Shown here one piece after another: positions 21,470-33,700 of a stretch of DNA of 64,000 nt. The first letter of the stretch is position 1. Every line of letters starts with the position of its first letter. Source of the DNA: Membranipora membranacea (lineage: Eukaryota; Bryozoa; Gymnolaemata; Cheilostomatida; Membraniporidae); contig OU612066.1 in NCBI GenBank assembly GCA_914767715.1, positions 3,539,001-3,603,000 of the forward strand. The letters run 5' to 3'. The notes below the pieces were generated by a model. The model saw nothing but the letters and a program-made list of their open reading frames with translations. It was not told the DNA's origin and searched no databases. A program made the translations under genes and the position numbers.

Positions 21470-24270
21470 TTAGGTAGCTGTGACCATCAGGCTGTCATTA
21501 CACTGCATAGATCTGTTGGCAGCCTTTTCTCCACCTCCTTTCTGTGCTTGTAACCATGGTTTGATATACCCGTTAGGATGAAAGAATCGATAGTACACAA
21601 CCATTGTGACCAGACCTAAAATAAATTTCAATCAACACATTTTTTAGATCATAAATAGAGGGTTTGTGATAAGAAAAAGTCATGCGACCCCCAAAGGATC
21701 TAGGGCTGACATTGAAATCCCATAATAATTGTAGTTGCTGACAGTGGTTTGTTGTTGTTTTTATGACCAACTGATTTTGTCCTTGGCCTATATCAAAATG
21801 GATGAAAATTACAAATGTACGAACAAAGTTATCGAATGGAAATAGCTCAATAACAGTAACCATGGTAGTGAGTATCCACTATGGATGATCTGATAACTTG
21901 ACTAAGAGAAATGAGGCTGGTATCCAAAAAAATTCTCAAACCATCACCATATAATATACAGCCTTGGTAGTGGTGATGAACTCGATATATAAATAGTACC
22001 TGTTGCAAACAAACTGCCGATCACAGCGCCAACTTCCAGTGGTGTCCATAGCTTCACGTCACAGAGGAAAAACCAGAGCAGATACAGCAATACCCCCTCT
22101 AGTGCTGTCACAGTATAGTAGAGTAAAATCCTGAATCTTGTGTGACCATCAGAGACATTGAGAAACATGAACAGGCCCATCACAGCGACTATCAGGTTAA
22201 ATATTCTCTCCTCACAGCAGTTAGAGGTAAAATTAGTCTTCTGTACGCAGAGCCATATGAACATGAATATCCATCTCACTCCTGTAGAAAATGAGAGAAT
22301 CGAGTCTTATTTTTGTTCACATGATTTTGCACAAAGAGGAAAAGACTACCTCTGGTCGTATACAGAAATAGAAAACCACCATGAACTTGGCAAAATCATG
22401 ATGAACATCAAGCACCAAACTCCTATTGCTGCTTAATTAGAATATTATATTTAAGTCAGAAATTATTCTATCAAGATTTTATGGCATTTTGTTTCAAGCT
22501 GACCCCAAGAAATTTCAATTACACTAAAACATTATAAATCTAATTGGATAAAAGAGTGACAGTAACATCAAGTGCTGTTAGTTTGCGTCCTTTACACATT
22601 ATGATCACTAATCTTGTTTATCAAGATACTTACAGCAACAGCTATGAGAAGAACTCACCCAGTACTAAAGCTATCCACTCATGCAGCCATGAAGCTGTCA
22701 GTATCAGTATGAGCATCCTCGACGATATCATCAGGGATCTCCATATGAATATCAATATCATTCCAAAGTATGACACCTCATAATCAGTCTGACAAGCCTG
22801 GCGCAGTGCATGACTGTATGTCACCACTGCCCAGCAAAGAGATATCAATGACATCAAGGCACAGGTGGCTGTAAATAAAGGTATAGACACTCATTTATGT
22901 TGGGTGGTTTACCAAATATCGAGATAACCCAATTATGCGACGCCAAAACTTTACAATAAAACCACAACAAAACAAACACAATATTCAATCATGGAGTTTA
23001 CTCCTTGATTCAATAATACATTCCTGTTGTTATCTCTTGTAAGCGCGGAGTTGTATACTTTATATACAAGAGAGGACAACTGCAGTTAATTGTTAATCTC
23101 TAGGCTATTAGAATTTAATCATTTCCGAGCAAATGATTTTCTGTAAGTTACAAGTACATATAAACACATTTTACAAGAATCTGTCAAGCTCACTTGAGAA
23201 CCAGTTTTGATCATGAGTACAGACTATGATATAAAGCTGTAGCAAAGCCTGAGGAGCCGACTCTAGAAACGCCTCAAACAATCTAAGCATACAAGCATCG
23301 TTCTGATCATCATATATATGTCTAATAGTCTCCTCATCTGTTCTTTGGTTAATTTTCCATCCAGCTCTTATTGTGCTACAGTATCTACCAAATAGTAATA
23401 AAAGAAGGTTTGATGATAATGCTACAGACAAAATGCACTAACATTGTATAACGGTACAATCAATATATCATAATATTCCCAATACTGCACTTTGCAGCAC
23501 AGCACAGTGCTTTGGCTATCAATAGTGATTAATTTTTCAGCAATCATTGGCTGATTACACCAGGATAGATAAATCCGCAGAGGTGGGATACTCACACACC
23601 GGATCTGCTAAAAGCCGAAGTGCCAAACTTATATCTCATAACCTTAATGACGCTATACCTGTATATTTGTCCGAAGCCGAGTATATGAAAGATAACAGTA
23701 GCAGCACTCATATGTCCGTCCACATGATACCACCTGATGGATATTAACTGTATTATAACGGTAGGTAGAGCGGTCAGTGAGCAGGTAAGTATAAACCAGA
23801 TAGTATGTCCAGCACTGGCATACTGAACTGCTGTCACAATATCTACAAAAGAAAGCAAACTAAGCTAAAGGAATTTGGCAGGACTTTTCTGCTCATCCCC
23901 TGGGCCCTGGTGTAGATGAGCAAAATCTGCAGCCGGACATTTATGTGTATTTCTTTCTAAGCTTTGATTGCCCTTAAGTTTACACCCTTCAGAGCTGATC
24001 ATAATGATGCAATGTCAGCAAACAAATTATGATGAAAATATTGACGGTAGGCATAGTGATGGCGAATCACAGGCAGAAATCATCCAGAAATTTCCATTGA
24101 ATTACTTTTCACATACCGGAGGTGATATCGGCGAGAAAGGTGATGATAGATATGAGGAGCACAACCACCTGAAAGTAGGTAAACTTCAAACTGTGGTGAG
24201 CAGTAGCTACTGAGCTTTTGGATGTCACTGAACCATTCACGCAGTACTTCTTGTTGCTGTTCATACCCAT
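21470..24270 (-). CDS. XK-related membrane protein (XKR family)
   Basis: XK-related proteins are multi-pass plasma membrane proteins; some (XKR4, XKR8, XKR9) are caspase-activated phospholipid scramblases. Six minus-strand exons, all phase-compatible: 24270-24117, 23842-23596, 23384-23194, 22868-22659, 22281-22000 and 21615-21470, giving 409 residues, near the usual family length. The first membrane helix is VVVLLISIITFLADI. Family landmarks follow: LISIRWYHVDG, HILGFGQIYRY, the signature FEAFLESAPQALLQLYI (exon 3), SLISLCWAVVTYSHALR (exon 4), further helices in exon 5, and VYYRFFHPNG near the C-terminus. The cytosolic tail after this block is about 38 residues and shows no DxxD caspase site, so caspase activation cannot be claimed. 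Two in-frame ATGs (24270, 24264) could start translation. CCT7 is convergent; EMG1 is divergent 2 kb away. Confidence 0.92.
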
Positions 24271-24970
24271 CTCCGATTCGGCCTGAAATGATAGACATTA
24301 TTATAAAAAGACCAATGGAATAGATTATCTACATAGTCCTATAAAACGGTTGTCATCTATAATGAAAACATAGGCTACCTGGCTGGACCCATAGGCTATT
24401 CTGAATCATACTTACGTACTTCACTGATGATCGCCAACTTCATAGATGAAGGTCCTGGCAATATACTTATATAGCAAAACCGTTTGTCGATAGGAAGTTA
24501 AGGTAATCAACAGGTTTATAGAATCATCATTATCATTGAATTTCTTAAAAGTCAACTTATACTCTTTCTTTGGTGTGGCGTATGGCTCATAGGGCACAGT
24601 GATTATGACATAATTATGTATTGTTGTATATTGTCCATGTCCATGAATAACCACTCACTCCACTAACAAATAATCATCAATGTTGAAATGTGGGTGTAGC
24701 ACATAAGTATATAATTTGTGGGGGTGGCTGATCAACAACATACTGGGCAAGTTATAGCCTATAGCTGCTCAATTAATCGATACGTATTAACTAATATCAA
24801 TGATGATGATGACAGTGACTGAGTGAGGAGTAATTGAACCAGGGTAAAATAACATTCAACAACAGACTTATACTCCTCAGTTGCATATACCAATGAGAGG
24901 GAGTTCATTGCATCTTCTTCTTCTTCTTCTAGTGATGTGCTAATGGTTTTCAAGCCATATAAACGCACAA
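24271..24970. other. 5' region of the XKR gene; no gene recognised
   Basis: The XKR coding exon is preceded by an acceptor (TTTCAG at about 24284), so a non-coding first exon probably lies here. There is a short (CTT)n run near 24915. Confidence 0.4.
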
Positions 24971-24974
24971 TTAC

Positions 24975-25250
24975 ATTTACATTTTAGGTGGTGCGCAAGA
25001 ACAAAGTGGGTGCAGTGTAGGTTCGCTCGACAGCAGATGGTGAAGGGTGCAGGACGTGGTTATGTTGACATTCTGCTGCCGGTTGCCACGGCTTAGAACC
25101 GGGTCTTCATCTTGAGCAGCTGAGCGGAACTGCACAAGGGTCGGTACCATCAACAGCGTAGGAGGTAGACTATTCCATAGCCGGATGGCTGTCGGGACAA
25201 AGGCCATCCTGTACGCATCGATTGCGGTGTGTGGCTGTATAAACCTGCAT
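24975..25250 (-). mobile_element. LINE 3' fragment (end of ORF2)
   Basis: The minus strand reads AYRMAFVPTAIRLWNSLPPT followed by a FRSAA-type segment. This is the standard C-terminal end of many non-LTR retrotransposon polyproteins (R-T-I-R-x-W-N-x-L-P). It ends in a short A-rich tail with AATGTA-like repeats (plus strand TTACATTTACATTTTAG, about 24972-24988). The 5' part is missing, as in most dead-on-arrival LINE copies. Confidence 0.75.
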
Positions 25251-25259
25251 ATACTATAT

Positions 25260-26295
25260 GATTGTGTTAATAGATTTATGACCAACTGAACTACAAATTA
25301 AGTTGTATGATGCAGCTAGAAGTTTTACTGGTCAAAAAACTGTAAATAGTTACCTTACCTGCAACTACATCACAGATATAATAACATAAAATATAATTTG
25401 TATTTCCCGCTGAGATCAAAGGCTAAATACATTAGATCATCAGGTTATGATACAGCTTAGCAAACAATGTTTTGTTTGAAATTAATATTCTGGGCGCTGA
25501 TTGGATGATAAAATTGTTATTGGCAAATTAACATTGGTTTAACATATGACCACATTGTTGACCAAAGGCTCAGGAAAGCATTTCCATACTAAAAATAAAG
25601 TTGTATACTACCTTAGTTCAGAAGATCAAGTTACAATAGTTTATCGTTGCCACAACTAACTACTCCAACGTAGTTGGTCACCAAAGTAAGTTAAGATGTT
25701 TCAAGACCCTCATCACACTCAATAGTCATCATGAATGTCAATCAATGTGTGCATCATCTTCATCATCATCATGCTGCCACCAATTTATTTATTTATTATT
25801 GAATTTGCTTTATTGGTGCCACATCATATGTCTTCAGTGGTTAATCATCAATGGGTATTTGCAAGGACTGAAGTACTATCATATTTATTAGGCTTAAGTA
25901 ATTACTAATACTAGTATTGATAGCAGCCCTTGGACTGGTGTGAGAAGAAAAGCAGCCAAAACATTGTTTGTTGCGATAACAAGTTACATACAATATATCA
26001 CATATATACAAGCATGGTGCTCAAAAGCGTTGCAGTATGTATTTTTGGTGTTCTGATCTACATGATTTATATTGATGGAGTCATCGGCCTTATCAGCTTA
26101 TAATGGTGAAATGTCTGACGGATCCGGATATGCTAGCTAAGATAAATTTTAACGAATAACACAAAATGGACTCTATCACTATACACCTTTTTGTTATGCC
26201 TGTTATTAGTTATTATTTCCTTTGCCTTCTAGGTATACCCTACTCTCTGAATCTGTCCCAAATACATTATCCGAACCACAGCGGAAATCATCAAA
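25260..26295. other. Intergenic; upstream region of EMG1
   Basis: No coding features. Contains a short (CATCAT)n stretch near 25745-25775. The promoter of EMG1 should lie in the right part, but no clear core element was seen. Confidence 0.4.
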
Positions 26296-29291
26296 ATGAG
26301 CAAGAGAAAAGCTAAAGAGGATGAGGAAGCAAAGGGATTTAAGAAGACAACTCCTATGCATCTGAAATCTTTACATGAACGAGATCAAGCCAAGAGATTG
26401 ATCGTCATTCTCGAAGGAGCATCACTAGAAACCATAAAGGTATGTATGACTGTATGCATAAGTCATTTCTGTCTAACCCTTTCAAATCCTGATTGCCCTG
26501 CACAGGAATATCTAAGCACTTTATTTACGGACAGTGTCATCTGCAAACCTCACGGGTAATAACTAGAAACCATCAACTTTATGGTGTAAAAGACTCAACA
26601 AGCTCACGCGAGAAGAACTTTGAAACTTGCATAAGACACTCCTTCAATGTCCAGGAGTTATTTACCCTGCTATGTAACTTGTATGATTTGTTACTTAGGT
26701 AGGAAAGGCATATGAACTTCTTAATTGTGACAAACATAAAGGACAGATGAAGAAACATAAGAAAGACCCGTCTCAGTGTCGACCGGACATCACACATCAG
26801 GTTTGGGCTTATCATTACATATACGGTAAATAGTGATACTACAAAGGTTTTAGATAGATAATAATCCATATAAGGCAGTTTTATTCTGGCTAGGCTGTGT
26901 GAAGCCTTGAAACTCACGTTCCTCAAGAATCTGTGTGATATGTAGACTGTTGGAGTTGCTTTGTGGTTAGCTGTAAAGCATCTGATCCCTGAAATGAACG
27001 TATAGTTTTCAGCTTTATATTATGAAGTGCCAACTTTACCATTCTCTGATTTATAATTTCCAGTGTCTCTTGATGCTGATGGACAGTCCTTTAAACAGAG
27101 CTGGTCTGTTACAAGTCTATATCCATACGTCAACAAATCAACTCATCGAAATCAGTCCACAAACTCGCATACCCAGAACGTTTGACAGGTTCTGTGGTCT
27201 TATGGGTGAGTGAAAAACTTGCGATGTTGAGAAAGGGCATTCAAAACTAACTGTAAAACCTGTGTCAACTTATATTTGAAATCACTCCCACTAAGCAATG
27301 TGCACTTCTAATTTTTGATTTCCGGTAGTTGATATGCAACAATCTTGGCGTAACAATCATTGACTACTCTGCCAAACCTTATCGTAAATAAATAATAGAG
27401 GGTTTCTAAGCTCATATCTGGGAATTGCCCTCTCTCCATTTTGTTACCCTACCCCAACCACCATAGGAAAATATGATAGTGCAAATACTCACAGGGAATG
27501 AAATGTTGTATAAAAAAATTCCATTTTATAAACAAACTCCAAACGTTCAACAGAATTCCTTATAACTTGCCAGTTTCTATCGTCGGAAAACTCTTACTTG
27601 AAAACTTATATAGATTGACCTCTGGGCACACAATAAACATCATCTCCTTTATTCTTCAATGTCTCGTTTGAGACAGCACACATGCTTACAACCTGCAGCT
27701 ATCCAGATAAAGATACCGTTTCGCTTAATTGTCGTTGCGTCAAATAGTGAAAGAATGGTGAATGAACTAGCAGCAGTAGATAAGCAATATTTTCCTGATA
27801 GGAAAATTAAAACTATCACTTAATCAGGCAGCTGTGACTTAGAGCATTTGTACAGCACAACTGACATGAAAATTTAGACTATCCTCCAGCCTTCTGGCAA
27901 TAAAGATGACACATGTCTGTGACATTTCTCTTTTATTTATTTCGCAGTTCAACTTTTATTCAAGCTCAGTATAGCAGCGTCTGATGCTCCTAATAAGAAG
28001 CTGCTGAAGGTAAGTTCCTGCTCCTCTAAGTCCTGGTCTTTAAGAAGTCTGGACAGGATCGTTTTCTATTAGTTTACGGTTCTGTCCCTCACACTTTTGG
28101 CACATGCCAAGTTTTGGGTATAAAGTTTGCAGAGACAGATCCTGAAATTATCTGATGGTGTTATGAGTAACAACAATCGTTTCAGTAGAGCTTGGAAGTT
28201 TCTTTGATTGAATGGCGTGATCCCATGCACTAAAAGTACTTTTGCTGGCCAAATCAGTGATGCAATTTTTTGTTTTCTCTTATAATTAACCGACATGGTC
28301 CCTATAAATAGGGAGTTGTTGATAATGTGATATCATTATATGGGTATGCTGTGACACTGAGACAGTCACGATGGGTTCATCTATTTCCATGTCTACACCG
28401 AGGCTAACAATTTCCATTTATATTCAAGCTGTGACGCCTCCACACATTTAATGAAATGTTTGTGTGCCAATCATTTTTTATCCCAATGTCATGTGAAATT
28501 TATTTGCGGAAATTTTGCAGCTTATTAAAAACCCAGTAACTGATCATCTTCCAACTGGATGTAGGAAGATATGTATGACATTTAATGCAGAGAAAAGTGT
28601 TAAACCAGCAGATGTCGTCCCCAAAGATGATAAGCCGATAGCCATTGTTGTCGGGGCTATAGCTATTGGTTCGGTGAGTGTTGTTCCACGGCAAAAAATG
28701 AATTCTCAAAAATAATTTTCTTGTAATCTAAACTATGACAGGACATGTGATAGCAACTGTACATACCATACGTAGCTTGAACTTTTGATTGAACTTGATT
28801 TGATTCAAAGCTCTGGTCATAACAACAAAATACTTGTTTCTACAAGGTGGCCTTCAAATCACTAAGATTTGGCTGTGGAAAGTACCAACATGCCATGTTT
28901 TAATTAATTAATTTTGAATTGTGTGTTAATGAAGTGATAAGAAAAAAGCAGAGTACTAGCTCCCTGACCACTATGATCTTTGTAGGCATCAGTCCTTAGT
29001 TAAACATCACCATATCGATTATAGACACTGTAACTGAACCAAACATTGTTATTTGGCACCATTATCAAAGCAATATATAATATTATTATGGTCCTGTTAC
29101 ACACTGACTGTACAGAATATTATAAAGATGATAATAAATATGAGATCTGCTGTTTATTACAGATAAATCCAGAATACTCTGAAGAAGATGTGGCTATTAG
29201 TAATTATCCGCTCTCCGCAGCACTCACTTGTACCAAACTTTGTACTGCATTTGAAGACGCATGGAACATAGAGGATAAAATCGCTGTGTGA
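26296..29291 (+). CDS. EMG1: Ribosomal RNA small subunit methyltransferase NEP1 (EMG1)
   Basis: SPOUT-class enzyme that N1-methylates a pseudouridine in 18S rRNA and helps assemble the small ribosomal subunit in the nucleolus. Six exons: 26296-26439, 26699-26800, 27064-27205, 27948-28009, 28521-28673 and 29163-29291, all in frame, giving 243 residues (human 244). After a lysine-rich N-terminus come [15 protein letters not shown] (about 34-48), [39 protein letters not shown], the RNA-binding [17 protein letters not shown]-type block (here [17 protein letters not shown]), [14 protein letters not shown], and the cofactor-binding knot: VVGAIAIG then [20 protein letters not shown]. The C-terminus extends about 7 residues beyond the usual EDAW ending. 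The XKR gene is divergent upstream; the TGF-beta prodomain gene lies downstream on the same strand. Confidence 0.96.
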
Positions 29292-30713
29292 CTTACTGTC
29301 TGACGATATATTACTAAGTTACATCATCACACAGATAATTAAAGATGCCTGTCAGTGCAATTCTGACACAACAAGCCTAAGGATAGTTACGATCTTAACT
29401 TTCTGTGATCAATGGTTGCAAAACTAATTGACACACCTACTTGTTTGGATGTGATTTTATTTCCAGGCCTGATCCTCTGCCTTTGGAAAATGGCTATGGT
29501 GAGCTAAGTTCCAGAAACTTGTTCTGCTGTTTGATCTATTATGATGTCTGGATGATCTTAGAACTATGGGATGGAAGTCATCCCGCTCATGATGTATTAT
29601 TGATGTTGACAAAAAATTGATTTTAATTCTTTTTAACAGAACTAAATCGGTAACCATCCCCAATGTTTTTGCTTGTTAAAGACTACTCTTCAACTATCAA
29701 AATCATGAGAATAAAATACGATGATATTGTCCTACTGAACAAATGTGAAGGTTAAACTGAAGGTCAGGTCACTGTCACGATTCCTGGAGGTAATAATAAA
29801 TAGAAATACCATCACAGCTGGTCTGATCTACTCTGTTTTGTATTTGAGTGCAAATGTGTCCTCTTGGAAGAAAGCTATTGTTGGTGTATCCAACAACAAC
29901 ACTGTTCGGAGTCAGTCCTAGTGGAGAGAAAACTATTTTTTACTCATAGATTTTTCCAAACAATCAAGAGAAAAACATGAGCTTTTTCTCTATTTAGTCT
30001 AAAAAAGGGCTTTCCAACTTTAAAAAGGCAAAAAATGAAAATGTCATAATTTGACCTACTTGTCCAGCCATGTCCTGTATGCATCTTGAACATCTTCTGC
30101 TTATCACAACAGTATTTGTTGTTCCAAGGAGAATTTTGGAGAGATGTTTGTTATGAAACAAGTCTCTCAAATTTAAAGCATCAGTTTCTGTTTTCTCTTC
30201 AAAGATTGTAAACTTTGAATTTGGAAAATGATACCAAGTTAAGAACAGGACACCTGCTTATAAAAATAGTGCATGTATTGTGTAACTGTTTTAGACCCAG
30301 TCAGTCAGTGCACCAGCCAAGATGAAAATGCCTAAATTAAATTTGAACGTAAGGTCGTCTCAGGCAAAGAGAATTTATTGCAACAAATCTTTTCTGATCT
30401 GTGACCCGATAGAAAATAGATGATAGCATTTTATTGGAAGTTTACAGTACCTGATTGTATAACAAAGAATTTTATGTAGGAAACCATGTCAACAATGAAA
30501 ATACAAAATCAGCTGGTATTATTGGATCAGCACATAGCTGAAGCTGGTGTTTTGGCTCATCGCCATCATCTACACACTGTTTGATCAGCAAACTCCGCTG
30601 AATACAATTTTCACTTTCACTTTATTGATCTTGATGTGAAGCCTGAACCTTTTAAAAGGAGCTGTCTGAAATGAATATTTCATTTGGTTCAACCGCCTTC
30701 TTGCTGCATAAAC
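29292..30713. other. Intergenic
   Basis: The EMG1 3' untranslated region (ATTAAA near 29338) and the upstream region of the prodomain gene. No other coding signal. The 68-residue minus-strand frame at 29457-29663 has no family features. Confidence 0.4.
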
Positions 30714-33700
30714 ATGGACACACATTTCACAGCCTCAACTTATATTCTGCTGATGATGGTTTACATACATACATCATCTAGCTTTGCTCTCTACAATATC
30801 TCTACTGCCTCAAGACATGAAAACGGAAGCTCAGAATTGAACAGTTCTATAGAAACTCCCGCTACTGTAACTAGAACTATGGTGACTTTTCCAACCTTTT
30901 CTGTTACTGGGAAACCAAGGATATTCTCGCCTCTAATCCATCACTTATCTTCTTTGCTGAGTGGCAGGAGCTTGCAAGGAACATTCAGCCATGATCCTCA
31001 AGTGCGAAATGATTCGGAGCAATCTGACAATGTCACCTCTCCTGCTAGAGACATGTTTGGAACTACTCTTAATCATGTGAGGTAAAGTCAAACCTATATT
31101 AGACAAATTTCTCACATTAGTTTGTGGTTCTAACTCTGTTGGTTGTGACAAAAATTTCCCTCCAGTGTCCCCTTCCTTGATCTGTTCTCACACATGTAAC
31201 AGCACATGTTATAAATGAACTGGTAGCAGTTATCAATTTTGCTCCCTCTGCTGTAGTACATATGCTGACACTGCCACATGTTATTGCCGCCATCATCTGA
31301 TGATATTTTTACCTATCTGTATGAGATCAGGCTTGATCCATATCTATCATTTTTACATTTACATACTGTTACCATTGCAGGATGGCGAGTATGCGATTAG
31401 CTGAGGTGAGACAGCGCTTAGAGAAGTTGAGGATTTTATCCAGCGATACTGGCGTTATATCAGGAGAGTCTGCAGGAGGTTATAAGTGGAGTCGTCTTTC
31501 ATCAGACACAAGTGTGGCTAACATTCAGCCCATATTCAGACCAAACACCCGCAGACATTCATCCAGAGCGCAGCGTAACATCCAGACTGTGATTCTATAC
31601 CCAAAATGTAAGTATAACAGGGTGTCAACATTTAGTTCCAGTAGTTTTGGTGAGCATGTGTTCTGGAATTGGTTCTGGTTGTCATTGTGGGCAGTCCCTA
31701 TTTTTCTTAGAGGTTTTTAGGCTCTACCCAGCCGGTAACTGTAAATTGCTGAACAGGCTGAACGGACTGAACAGCTGAACAGAATTTTTCAGACTAAAAT
31801 TATTATTTGTAGTCATTTCTGTGGGTCACTATCACTTCTCAAACACATTCCTCTTAACCAAATGATTTGATGAGTCACTAAGTTCCTGTTGGCACCTAAT
31901 ATAACCAATTTAGGACAAGCAAATGAAGCAATCAATGTGCCATTTCTGACCAACTCTGATGGTGTTCTGGAAATTGGACAACAGAAACATTATCCAGCTC
32001 AACCTTCCATCTAGCCAGTCTTAACAAGATTTGTTTATAGGGGGAGGGGGGGAGGCTACTTTCCATCCATTCACTAGTAGTGTAACGACGAAAAATTTAG
32101 TGTGAATAAAATTGAAAGAAACCAAGGTGAATGCAAACCTAAAATAAATAATTTAATGAGAAGAATATAAAGAATTGTCCATGCTTATGCAAAATTAGCC
32201 AATCATGTGAAGAATCAAACAAATAGTAGTCTGAGAAATTCTGTTCAGCTGTTCAGTCTGTTCAGCCTGTTCGGCAATTTACAGTTACCCCTACCCAGCT
32301 ACCAGTATTGAGACTTGCTCGCAATTTTATTGTAAAAGTAGGTGGAAAGTATGAAACAGTCTTAGAATAGCCCAGATAGCGTTTTTCATTATCTTCTCAG
32401 CTTGATAAGTTTCTTGCAAAGCTTTCTAACAACATCAGTGAGAAATAGCTGGCTATTTAACTGAACCAGCTTGATTGGTTCATCAAACTCACTCCCTGTT
32501 CAAGGCAGAATAGTAAAACAAATTAAATTCTTGCTTGCAACAAGCATCTTGCAGATAGCTGTTGCTATGTTCCAGCACATTGCCATTTTACCCAACAAGG
32601 AAGCGTAGGAGCTTTTCATACTAGTTGATAAACATTGTGTACCAGGTAGTTGAATATGGTTCAACGATGCAAGGAGCTAAAACATAGAAAAAATTTCCCC
32701 TCAAACTTTTCTTTGTTTCATTGCGTTTTCTCTTGTTGTGTCATGTCGATGTTAATTTTTCCTCACTCTTTCATTCCTAAGTTCCCTCTATATAAACCAT
32801 GTGTCATTGATTCTTGCACCACCGCCTCTCTCAAATACAGTTTGCTTTGGAATGATGGTTATGAAGTTGTCAAAATTCACAATATTATCATCAGAGTCTA
32901 TCAAACGCTGCCAAAAAATATCATTATGGTCCTGCAGAGAATAACACGCAGTTAATGATTTGTTTTTTTGGGCTCCCAGGGATATCAACAATCAACATCC
33001 AAATTAGATTTTCATATGTCTACCTGGCAGTTATAAGTCTTAGGATCTGACAACAATGGTGCAATATAAACTAAATAACCTTAGTTCTGTGATATAATAT
33101 GTGACCTAGACTCAATCATGTGGACCTAGAAAAAAAAATGTAATCAATATTTGACACCAAAACTGCGTCACACCAGAAAGGTGCGAGCGGATATGATGAA
33201 AGGAGAGATCAAATGACCAAGCGGCAAGGTCAGCAGCTACGACGGAGACTGGTCATTTAGAAATTTATACTGTGTCAGCATAGCATAGAAATCTCAAGAT
33301 GAGAGTTCGCACCATCGTTCCTAAATGTCACCAAATATAGGGTCTTATCACTGAACCGGGTGTTATCACTGAATTGGGAATTTCCTAGCGTAAAATATCA
33401 TTATCATTAAAAATAAAAGGTGAACAGCCCAGAAACATAATTCTGCGTTGTATAATGTATGTAGACTGTCAGGACTATTTTTCATTAGCTTTAGGGCACA
33501 CACTTATCCCAGTCAAATTTTGTTGCATTGTAATTTAAATTTAAACACTTTCAAACTAAGACTACAGAAACTAGGCGTCGCTTATAGTATTTCATTTCCG
33601 ATTATGGCACAGTATAACATATATAGACACAGTGAAACTCTGTTTTGAACAATACCTGAGTTATGTAAAGAATTTGGATTATTTCGGATAAAGTATGTTA

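Noticed and set aside
27415-27480. Possible third fragment of the palindromic element family (TTGCCCTCTCTCCATTTTGT)
   Set aside because: Only the outer part of one arm resembles the family and similarity fades quickly. Not secure by eye.
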